Positions 13,357-22,960 of a stretch of 64,000 nucleotides of DNA are shown piece after piece. Positions within the stretch are counted from its first letter, which is position 1; the number at the start of each line of letters is the position of its first letter. Under the pieces are notes generated by a model. That model ran no database searches and was not told where the DNA came from. It saw nothing but the letters and a program-made list of their open reading frames with translations. The stretch is from Mugil cephalus (taxonomy: Eukaryota > Chordata > Actinopteri > Mugiliformes > Mugilidae). Location of the stretch: the NCBI RefSeq assembly GCF_022458985.1, contig NC_061781.1:8707501-8771500 (forward strand), written 5' to 3'. A program made the position numbers and the translations under genes.

Positions 13357-15230
13357 TCACAAACCGATGGAGGCAAATATGTCGTCTATGTCATCTTGAT
13401 ATTCAGAGTTTGTGGTCTCGTGTGTCTCCTTATGTTCAGTCTCACTCCGCTGGTCGTCCCGGGGGAGTTCAGGCGCTGGAAGTTCAGTCAATTTCTGTTG
13501 TCTGATTGGGGTTTTCTTTATTACATCAGTTCTGACTCTGGGGAACACAAATCGTCTTTTGAGCATCTGAAAGCGAGTCCTCAGGCGAGGCTTTCTCCTC
13601 ACCGGAGCAGGGAAACAAAAGGTCTTTGGCATGGATCCTCGAGGAGACGAAGCCCAGCAAGCCTCCCGCCTGAAGCTCCGCAACTTGCTCTGGACGCTGA
13701 GGAGAGATCACGAAAACGTGCACATTTAGTATTGCAGCCGTGTCACAGAATGCTAAGGTGAGTGGCTTTGTGTGAACAACTTGATATTCTGGAGAGGTGC
13801 CCTTACTTGTGACCTGCTGCCTCCAGGCATTTCATCTTTTGGCACTTTAAACGCAAGAAGGTTAAGAGGCGTTTCTCCTTTTCCATCCTATGGGACTTGC
13901 ACCAAAGAATCATTTCCTCCAGGTGGGCCGCCATGTCTGTGAACGTGGAGGCTTTTCTCACTTGTTTCTCAAACTTTTGCTTCTCGACAGACTTGTGCTT
14001 TTCTTCCGGGAAAGATTTACCCTTGGGCACAAAAGGATACGATTGTCAGTTAAATGGCTCAAAAGGGAAATACACAGTAAAAAAAAAAAAAAAAATCTGA
14101 TTCACTTCCATACCTCAGTAAAATCCCTGAAAACTTTGAGAAAGGGCTTCATGTCAGCATCAAGACCAATATCTGGAAAAAAAAGGTAATTTTGGTGTAT
14201 CACTGCATACTGCATTGTCCTGCAACAAGTGGATGTAATAAAGCAAAGAGTTCAAATGTGTGAGACTCCAGACCTCTTTCAATAGCAACACCCAGATCTT
14301 CTTTAGCCATCCTTGTCACTCCTTGGTTCTTGACTTTAACTGAAGATTTCGTCTCCCTGCGGACTTTAGCATGGGGAACACAAGCCGGTTGCTTGGTGAA
14401 TAAAAATATCCCGGAGGGGCCCAGGAACTGGGCAAAGTCTACCGGCAGGGAGAACTCTGTGAGGAAGGGCATGGGCTGGGTACAAGCTACGTCTTTGAGG
14501 AATTCCAAGAGCTGCTGGTACAGAGTCGACAGGCTGACCAGCATTCCACGAAAAATCACCCTGATAACACACAAATGCAGGTGACTTGGGCTGTCCAAGA
14601 GCTTGTTTTAGCTTATTTTAAATGCAGGTGTCCTAAATCTCATAAATCAAATTTCAACACGGAAATGAAGGACAGATTCATACAATCTGCAACTGCTTCT
14701 AGTTTTCGAACGTGACGACGAGGAAAAAGTTCTCACCACAGACGGCTGAGCATGCTGGTTATCACCATGTTCAGTATGATAAACTCCTCCCATTTCATCT
14801 GCTGCTTGGAGAGTCTGAGAGTATCGGTTAAGGGGAAACCTTTGAGGTGACATCAAGAAACACGACGAAGTGAACAACATTCGAGATATTCCAACAGATC
14901 TTCAGCCGCTTCTGTCACATCTACTGGAGCTAAATGTCTCTCTGCGCAGTCTTCCAGTTCAATTTAAATTAGTTTTTGAAATAATGGTGCTCACTTTTAG
15001 AACACTTTATGGTCAGTCGTCCCAGTACACATTTATCTCCTGGATGTTCCTTTGAAACCGCCACAGAATCAGAGGTGACCATGCTTTTCAAGCATTTTTT
15101 CCACACATTTCATGGAAAACTTTCCCTATACTACCATGATCTGGAGGCTGTTGCTACACCTTTATGAAGGAGGAGCTTGTGATCAGACTGTATAAGCAGA
15201 TGTTTTATGAGATCTGTTGTTTTTACATAT

Positions 15231-15276
<46 letters not shown>

Positions 15277-16162
15277 ACGCTTCGTTATAAGTTATCTGTG
15301 CATGGTGATATAAAACCTTGCATACATACATACTTCTGAAAAGGATACAAAAAAGCTCTGCTGCATCGATTCAATGTGCAGCTCATCAGCTGGGCGGCTC
15401 CCAGCAGTTTGAGACAGATCCACTCCAGCATTGGTTGACTGGGAACATCGCACTCACCAGCCTTGATGCTTAGTCCTCTGATAACACGTGCAAATATCAT
15501 CCTTAAAATCTGAGCCCACATTTAACTGTACACTACCTGTGTGTTTAACATCCTTCAAAGTTTCAAAACCAAACGGTGCAAGCAGCACATTGCACTGATC
15601 CAGTAACGTACCTCTGAATCCTGTTTGGACACAGATCGACCAGATCCTGCAGAGCAGCATCGAGCTTCATGTTCTTCAGCTTGTTTATGCATTGTTCAAC
15701 CTGTGAGAGACCAGACAAAATGTGTGACCGTCTGTAGGGTCCCCATCACTGGGACTACAACAGATCAGATGTGGAGGCTTTATAGCACACTCCTCACCTG
15801 CTTTACTCCTTTTAAGGTCTTGTTGCCTCTGTAGCTGTTGTTGAGGATGTACAGCAGCTCGTACAGAACTCGTATCTCCGTCTGAAGAATCTCACTGCGG
15901 AGTAGTTTGAGCACCTTCTCGTTTTCCACCAACAGGTTTTTAACTTTTGTACCTGCAGCACAGCAACCACACGGAGGTAAATAGCAGCAGCCCCACGTGG
16001 GAGGGCAGTTCTGTGCACAGTAACGTAGCTGAGCAGTAAGCTGCTGAGCTTCTTAGCATCGGAACACTGAGCCATACCTGTTATTGAGCTGAAACTGATA
16101 CGGACACTTGAAACTGCACAAGGACGGGGAACGTTTACCCTGTTCCACGGTCCTCCTGCCAT
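13357..16162 (-). CDS. nepro: Nucleolus and neural progenitor protein (Nepro), complete, 9 coding exons
   Basis: Nucleolar protein, known in vertebrates for a role in neural progenitors downstream of Notch and linked to ribosome/RNase MRP biology. Exons on the minus strand: 16078-16162, 15798-15952, 15612-15700, 15334-15477, 14737-14814, 14274-14560, 14114-14172, 13807-14021, 13357-13696; total 1452 nt, 483 codons plus stop (human protein about 567). Landmarks shared with human Nepro: N-terminal GPWNRV; a leucine-rich helical stretch in exon 2; VPSQP in exon 4; EEFIILNMV in exon 5; QPMPF in exon 6; ILWCKS in exon 8; and the C-terminus [12 protein letters not shown]. The C-terminal third is rich in Arg/Lys, as expected for a nucleolar protein. 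All junctions keep frame. The exon 6 donor (GAG|GTCTGG) is weak, but it is the only choice that joins in phase to exon 7. Confidence 0.93.
15231..15276. repeat. (ATCT)n tetranucleotide microsatellite
   Basis: About eleven TCTA/ATCT units in the nepro intron between coding exons 4 and 5, about 60 bp past the exon 4 donor. Confidence 0.95.
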
Positions 16163-16260
16163 GCTGTTCTCTGAACATAGGACGTATAAAAGGCGGAAGT
16201 CAGTCAGCCAATTGTATTCGAGAAAACACAAACGTCAGCGTCCGTCTTAAAGATACAGCG
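16163..16260 (-). promoter_or_regulatory. nepro: nepro promoter region
   Basis: Directly upstream of the nepro ATG on the minus strand. It has an ETS-like ACTTCCGCC (16192-16200 reversed) and a CAATTGGCT element about 50 bp upstream of the ATG. Transcription start not determined. Confidence 0.45.
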
Positions 16261-16525
16261 ACTACGATATAAAGAAATGTTGCCTCTTCGTCTCAAACGT
16301 CTCATGAAGACGTTTAAATTAAAGAGTTAATTTGGCGTTTAAACTTAATGGCCAGTCCTAACTAGCTGGCAGGCTAGCTTAAAGTCAAGTAGAGTTCAGT
16401 TTTATACCTAAAGTCCGTAAAAAGAAAATAAATGCAGCAACAGTTCCTACAGGAACTAATTATGGACAAAATGGTGCATCCGCATTAAAGAATACTTAAC
16501 CAAAATGAAGACTTGCATGTTTATT

Positions 16526-16553
16526 GTTATTATTATTATTATTATTATTATTA
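16526..16553. repeat. (TTA)n microsatellite
   Basis: Nine or so TTA units upstream of nepro. Confidence 0.93.
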
Positions 16554-16656
16554 CAGTGTTTACAGTACAGTGTCTCAGACCTGGCACTTGCAACCTCTCA
16601 TTAAACGATTAATCTATACATTACACACAAACGAAATATATGCATCAGTATGTACA

Positions 16657-16805
16657 CAGTCAAACTGAATTAAAGCACAAATACATTTATATATAATTTA
16701 ATTATTTTTTTACTTTTGGAATAATAAAGGGACCTTGTAAGGAGAGGAGGTTGAAAGAAAAACAAAACCAGCTGTGTGAGACTGAAAGACAAAGACTACT
16801 TTTTT
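16657..16805 (+). repeat. dispersed repeat, left copy (pairs with 21194-21425)
   Basis: Shares AGTCAAACTGAAT, TATATAATTTAATT, GGAATAATAAAGGG and AAAGACTACTTTT, in the same order and orientation, with the right copy. No protein-coding content. The family is unknown to me. Confidence 0.75.
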
Positions 16806-17081
16806 ACACTACTTATCTCACGTAAAATTAGCTCTATCCTTCAAATAGCTGGAAACAACTGAAAGTAGCTCTTGAAACATACATTCACTGAACTGGAAAT
16901 ATAGAGAAATCTGATATTTGCTAGATCCTTTTAGTTGAGGGATAAAAACATTTCAAGAGTTGTGGAGGCATTTAGCTAGCAGGCTATACTAACGAGTTTC
17001 ATCTTGTTACCTTTCTAAATCTCCCCTTTCCTTTCCTTTTCTATATTTATGTGATGCTGTATGATCTCTTGATGCAACATT

Positions 17082-17629
17082 CAGTGTGTTTACATGCAGA
17101 GCTTAATCGAGCTATGCTTAAAATTCGACTTTCTAACTACAATCCTTGTCCCAGTTTACATGCAGCGCAAGAAAATCGAATAACTGTTCTCCTCTTCCAC
17201 ACTAGGTGGCGATACGTGTCTTTTCAGCGGGATAATACCGCTAAGTAATACGGCCCGATTTCCGGCTGGCCTGTTACGTGATAGACTAAACAAGAGTCGT
17301 TCATGTGGCAGACCGGCATTTCAAACAACAACCAGATGGATAATACTACATTTTTTAATCTTGTACGTAATGTTCGCGCTACTTCTGATGCAGGTAAGAT
17401 CCGCACTATTCCTCAGACGGCTCCGTTTCTCTTCTTCTTCTGCGATCGGCTTTCTTGGATGTTTTTGTTATTGAAAACTCCGATTCCAATCGCATTATCT
17501 GGGTGTCTCAATCGGATAATGAGAACTCCGATTTTAATCCGAGTAACGTGTTTACATGCACTTAAATTCTCCTGTTATAGTCCGATTAAGGCAATAATTA
17601 GTTTTTTTCACGTGCATGTAAACGCACTG
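17082..17629 (+). mobile_element. 548-bp non-autonomous inverted-repeat DNA element (MITE-like)
   Basis: Starts CAGTGTGTTTACATGCA and ends with the inverted form TGCATGTAAACGCACTG, so the terminal repeats match at 16 of 17 positions. Sub-terminal copies of GTTTACATGCA lie near 17152 and 17550. The interior has several ATCGGATTA/TAATCCGA-like motifs and no transposase frame. No clear target-site duplication is visible at the ends I chose. A deleted relative lies at 1815-1966. Confidence 0.75.
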
Positions 17630-17750
17630 TGTAGCAGAGGAATTTATTCATCTTATTTCATTTCACAGACATTGAGGCAGACATCCCTCAGCTACAGACT
17701 TGCCATGTGTTAAAAATGGATGGAGTAAAAAAAAAAAAATACAGATGAAT

Positions 17751-19803
17751 CAATCTGTTTCTTGCATTGAAGAAGTTTTTACATCCAGCTCAAAGAGCAA
17801 ATCATCATCAAAGTCTGCTTTTGATCTGTAGAATGTTGCCATGAGTATAAAATGGGGTCAACCCCTGAAAGCCACAAGTGAGTTTTTGATCGGCACACCC
17901 ACCAAAGGACACACAGTGAATGATCGTGAAGATTACTTCATATTCAACAGAGCAACAGTCATAGAGTCGAACAGTAAACACTATTCAATTTAAAATGTAG
18001 ACTGGTGCTACAAACCGGAGGTACTCCACAGAGGTAAATTTAGAGTTACCCTGCGTGACTTTAAGCACCAAGTCTTCATTCCAATGAGAACTGCCATGAC
18101 GTTGGTAGAGGAAAAATAGGAGAAGTCTCAGCCAACGAACTCCAGGAAAATCACTCCTAACTACCAGGAGGAAGTTGAGCAGAACTTCAGCATCCAGCTC
18201 AACGATAAAGACTTTCCATCCCTCCAGACAGAGCAGACTCACCCCCGTGAGTCACAGATCGCCTTCGGTTCGGTTATGCCAAAAGCACCGGAAACCAAAC
18301 CTGCATCGCTTGCCACCTCGCCTAAACTGTCCCCCACAGCTGCCGAGGTACCTGGCACAGCAACTGAAGTACCTGCCATGGGCGTACCAGCCACAGCTCT
18401 CACTGTATCTGATGCAACTCCAGGGATTCCTATTGCAGCTCCCACAGTACATGAGCCAGCTACTGAAGTACCTGCCGCATCTCCAGAAGTGCCTGCTGCA
18501 GCTCCTGCTGTACATGGAGCACCTCCAGATATTCCTGTAGCAGCACCCGGAGCACCTCCAGATATTCCTGTAGCAGCACCCACAGCACCTCCGCCAACTT
18601 CTGAAGAGCACGCTGGAGAAACCCCAGCACAGGCTGCCATGAGGCCTTTGACAAGGCCATATAGGATGGACACAAGACATCAAGACCAACCTTCCACATG
18701 GCCAGATAGGATGGGCACAAGACCTAAAGTCCAACCAGGACCAAAACCGATGGATTGGACACTGATATTACAGCAATCGACACCAAGAAAACGGGACAGG
18801 ACCTAAAGTGGAGACTTCTACCGTGCTCAAATGTGCAGCTCCAGAAGTGCCCGTCACAGCTCCCATTGTACTAGGGGCAGCTCCAAAAATACCTGTTGCT
18901 GAATGTACCTGCTGCACCGAACCCTGCACAGACTACTGTAAGGACCAAAAAGAAACCTTTGGCATTGCCAAAACTGATGGAGCTGACACCTAAATTGTCA
19001 TCTTCTCCCAGGCCAGCTGCAGAAATCCCTGACAATGCCAAACTACCTCCCCCTGAGAAATTGCAGTCTGCTGTCAAGTCTGAACTCACCAGCACTGGGA
19101 TCAAGAACGACACTCTACTTCAGATCTTGGAGCTGGAGTTTCACAGGATTCTGGGTGAAGGGACAGAAAAGATCTCTTCACTGGAACAAGAAAAGGCTGC
19201 TCTGAGAAAAGAGTTGGAGCAACTGAGAGAGCAGCTCAGAGGAAAGGAGGCAAAAGAAGAGATGGTTCTTCTTCACCAGAAGCTCAGCAAGAAGGGAGAG
19301 ATGCATGAAAATGTTTCCCTGCAGGGTAAACAGCTAGAAGAGGCTCTCCAGGCTGAAGGAACAAAAGGAAGGAAGCAGAGGTCTGTCTTCAACAACAAGC
19401 AGAGGAGACCATGAAAGTCAAAGCTGCACTGACTCTCATGCAGACTCAGATGGACAAACAACAACGTCAGTGGGAGGAGAAAAAACTCCACTACCTTTCT
19501 GAGAACATAGTGATGACAGCAACTATGACGGCTGCAGCTACCAGGACGCAGGAGGATCTGGAAAGTTAAAAAAGACAGTGGGACCAGGAAAAGGCCGACC
19601 TCCAGCATCGTCCACAGTCCATGAACAAGTCATCGAGAAGACGGTGGTGGAGGGGGAAAACTCCAGAAAGGTGTTATTGGACAGACAGCAACATCTAGAA
19701 CAGCAGATTGAGGAGGCACCGAAAAAAAACAAAAAAGAAATCTCTGAAGAAGTGATTCCTCAACTTTTTCAGAAGAACTTGAGAGACCCAGCCTCAGTCT
19801 AGT
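17751..19803 (+). pseudogene. broken intron-less sequence, Pro/Ala-rich then coiled-coil; likely processed pseudogene of an unrecognised gene
   Basis: One plus-strand reading runs through the region but is interrupted. In the first frame there are stops at 17991 and 18117, then an open stretch to 18804. It continues in a second frame (from 18808) and a third (from 18896), and shifts again after about 19390, with a stop near 19567. The order is: an N-terminal part (starting near MSIKWGQPLK); an acidic segment with NDKDFPSLQ; a long Pro/Ala/Thr/Val-rich stretch with repeated APPDIPVAAP units; a basic linker; then a heptad-rich coiled coil (around LEQEKAALRKELEQLREQLR). No introns are evident, which suggests a retrocopy. 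I do not recognise the parent gene. The overlapping minus-strand frames are shadows. Confidence 0.6.
18516..18581 (+). repeat. 33-bp perfect tandem duplication inside the Pro/Ala-rich segment
   Basis: Two adjacent 33-bp units (18516-18548 and 18549-18581), each encoding an APPDIPVAAP-type 11-residue repeat. The length is a multiple of three, so the frame is kept. Confidence 0.9.
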
Positions 19804-19879
19804 CTGACCTCTGTCATAACCACAATCCTATCAACCCCTCCTCCTCCAACCTCTCCCACATCCCCCATCACTTTCCCCT

Positions 19880-20062
19880 TTTTTGTTTTATGTTGTGTGA
19901 ATGATTGTTTGTCTCTTTGTGTTTGTCCTGTGATAGATCCCTGTCCATAGTAGCCTGGTGTCTCTCTGTGTTGATCCTGTGATGTACTGGCAGCCTGTCC
20001 TCAAGGTATTGGGCAAAAACATCTTTTGTCCATTGCCTGCTGGAAGAAACTCCAGACATCAA
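19880..20062 (+). mobile_element. degenerate L2-like repeat fragment
   Basis: Contains TGTCTCTCTGTGTT, ATCCTGTGATGTACTGGCA and GCCTGTCC in the order found in the L2-like 3' end, but heavily mutated. It follows directly on the broken coding region. Confidence 0.5.
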
Positions 20063-22150
20063 CAGGAATACGCTCTAACATTTACGGACAATGAATGAAT
20101 GAGTGGTTTCATTAACAGCATAAAAAAATAAAAATAATACCAATATACAAATACTTACACATCTCTTCTATAACTGAGTTCTGAGTTGGACAATATTTAG
20201 TATCATTTCCAAAATGACATGACAGAATTATTACAGAGTTTAAAACAAACAAACAAACCTGAAGTTGTTTTCATGCATTTATGCAAGTGATAATTCATAG
20301 GTTTATTCTTTAATGGTATGGTTTTGTTTTTTTTTCCAAATAAATAATCAATGATGTACATGTAACTCACTCATAGGTGATTATATCTTGCTATGGATTC
20401 ATGAAGAGAATTACAGAAGTGCAACACCTTCCTCACAGTGTTGCTGCTAGTCTTATTTGTCTATTTTAATTATACGTCTCTTTACTGTTTTATTGTGTTT
20501 GGACATAATGAGACCCCAATGTCAGAACTCAAACCATTGTTTTCTTATGGATAACACTAAACCTATTTGAATTCAACAACACTACATTTCACTTTTATTT
20601 CAGGCAAAATAAAAAACTAAATTTATTACACAGTCACAAAGACAGATGGTGACTAAATTATCTATAATCTGGTTGAACAATAGTGACAGTTTTAGCAACC
20701 GTCAACTGCTAAGAAAGAGAAACACAACACTCAACACTGATATTATAGAAAAGTGTAAATAAAAGAATGTAATCACACACTTCAGAACTCTGTTGAATCA
20801 GAGATGGAAGGTGCTGATGATTCACTGCATTTGCAACAAAACCAGCAGTTTATACATTTCTCTTGGAGTAATTAAATGGGGTATAATCAGCACCAAAAGA
20901 TTTTTACAAAAGAAATTGTCTACTTGTCAAGGTTATTTTTGTGTTTCTGCAAGCTTTTACTAAATCTTTGTGTCTTTTGGTATACATATGTATCTGTGAT
21001 GCTGGAGGCGCCAGTCACTAGATAAATACTACAACAGTAGTTTTACATTATGTGGTGTACTGGGAGCAGGCTTGGTTATAATAAATAATAATGATAATCT
21101 AGATCTACCCTCGGTGGGTCGGTAGGTCACATGATGCACATTGACGCGCCCACATAGCCACTGCCCTAACCTGCCCAGACGTGCGTGCGTGATAGTCAAA
21201 CTGAATAAAAGCAGAAATACATTTGAATACATTATTTGTATATAATTTAATTGTCGTGTTTCACTTATGGAATAATAAAGGGCAGAGTATGAATCAGCAC
21301 AATGGAGCAGATTCGTGGCTATACAGTGTAATTCTTCTCAATCATATTTCATTCTGCAGAGATACAGTACCTCTTAAAAAAGAGAAGGAGCTGCGTGAGG
21401 CTATGAAAGGCAAAGACTACTTTTGCTTTGCACTGCTCTCTAACAAAAATATGGGGCATGGACAATGATATGGTATGTTGTGATTCTATCGTGCAGTCTT
21501 TATGAATATGGGTTGCTACGATTCAAGTATTGTAAGGTATGTTTCTGTATGGTGTTTCAAATCTGTTGTCCTATGCTACGGGCAGAGTAAAGCTCTGTGG
21601 AACACTGACTTTAACAGGGGAGAGAGACAAACAACAGAAACAGACCATGCAGAAAGTAAAGGACACCAGTTAAACTACATAGTGACTATGTTATGGCTGA
21701 AGGAAAAGACACCAATGCATGAGCCATTGATTTGGGTTTTAGAGAGAGTGGAGATAGAGGGTTATAGTCCGTATACACCACTAAAAGGTTTACTCCTCCA
21801 TCCACATACATTTTTTCAATTATGGAATAATTCAACTAATGTGTGTCGAACGTTGTAGAAAAAAACTCACTGGCAAGTCACCACTGTTTGTGTTCACCTA
21901 CATGAGGACAGCACCATCTCCCACCTTACTAGCCTAGCATGCACATAGCGTGTGAACGGCTGATCCATCCGTGGAGCTGCTAGAACACAACACTGACTTC
22001 ACTGACTCAGAAGACTTTTGACAATGAAGGAACCATTCAAATTTATCTTTTGAACTCAGAACAGATGTAAGTAGAGCTGCTACTGTGGAGAATTATTATT
22101 TTTTTTTTATTTTACAAAATTCTCAATAATAGCCCACCATACCCACGAAG
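20063..22150. other. intergenic, AT-rich, no gene recognised
   Basis: Apart from the repeat at 21194-21425, I see only short open frames with no family resemblance. Confidence 0.65.
21194..21425 (+). repeat. dispersed repeat, right copy (pairs with 16657-16805)
   Basis: Same ordered blocks as the left copy, with an extra 60-70 bp between GGAATAATAAAGGG and the AAAGACTACTTTT block. Both copies are in direct orientation, about 4.5 kb apart. Confidence 0.75.
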
Positions 22151-22156
22151 TGATAT

Positions 22157-22500
22157 TTATTTCTTAGAGGTCAGAACAGGAAATTGGTCAACTGTCAACA
22201 CTTTTGCTCTCACTGGGCACACCTGGCCTCGACCGACCACTTTGCCCAGGTAGGTGACAGTTGCTCTTGCAAACTCACATTTTGCTAAATTAATGGTCAG
22301 AGAAGCCCAGGCCAGATGATCAAACAGAGCCCGGACGTGTTGAAGTTGATCCTCCCAAGAGTTACTATATACTACAACATCATGCAAGTACACTGCACAT
22401 CCTGCCTGGTCAGACACCGCCTTATTCATAAGGAAGTGACGGGTCAACCGGAACTGCTGCCCCAATGGAGGAAACTTGTGAACCAGGACCTATCACAGAG
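22157..22500 (-). mobile_element. Ty3/gypsy LTR-retrotransposon reverse-transcriptase remnant
   Basis: A 102-codon minus-strand frame resembling the Ty3/gypsy RT palm region. It runs from GQQFRLTRHF through YLHDVVVYS and HVRALFDHL to NLAKCEFA and VTYLGKVVG. The expected YLDD catalytic box reads YLHD, so the first catalytic Asp is lost. There is no integrase, RNase H or LTR nearby that I can see, so this is a dead, truncated copy. Confidence 0.85.
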
Positions 22501-22897
22501 GATCGACCAAAGTAAGCGTTTAACAAGTTAATGTGATAAAATCCAACTTATTCCGATCAAAGTAGATTATTTAAATCACTCAAAATTATGATGCCTAACA
22601 ACACTAATAATGTCAGCTGTAACTGGATGGGAGTAACAAAGAGGCTGAGGAGGATGCAGTAGGCACCTCAAAGAGAAAGAGAGAGAGACTAACAAGTGCC
22701 GTCTTTTATGCCGTTCTATAGACAGATTCTTTATGTTCTAGAGACAGAGCCCAGATGGGCAGGTATGTGCAGCAGACCCTCACAGCTCAACCTGTAAGCA
22801 AGCATGAAAAAAGAAAGAGAGTGGGAGGGATTATTATAAATACAGACCACGCAACACATACTCTATACAAACGCATCCATTGTGTAAAATAATACAA

Positions 22898-22903
22898 TTT
22901 ATT
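22898..22903 (-). terminator. tex30: polyadenylation signal AATAAA for tex30
   Basis: AATAAA on the minus strand, 58 bp past the tex30 stop codon, with no competing signal in between. Confidence 0.65.
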
Positions 22904-22960
22904 TAAAAAGTATTTAAAAACAGAAAACAAACAAATCTACATCTCAACACAGTAATTAAT

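Noticed and set aside
13396..13761. 121-codon plus-strand frame over nepro
   Set aside because: Antisense shadow of nepro exon 9, whose conserved C-terminus DDIDDIFA fixes the true strand.
18239..18734. Long minus-strand frames overlapping the Pro/Ala-rich region
   Set aside because: They are antisense shadows of a GC-rich, codon-biased repeat; the composition is low complexity and no family resemblance is visible.
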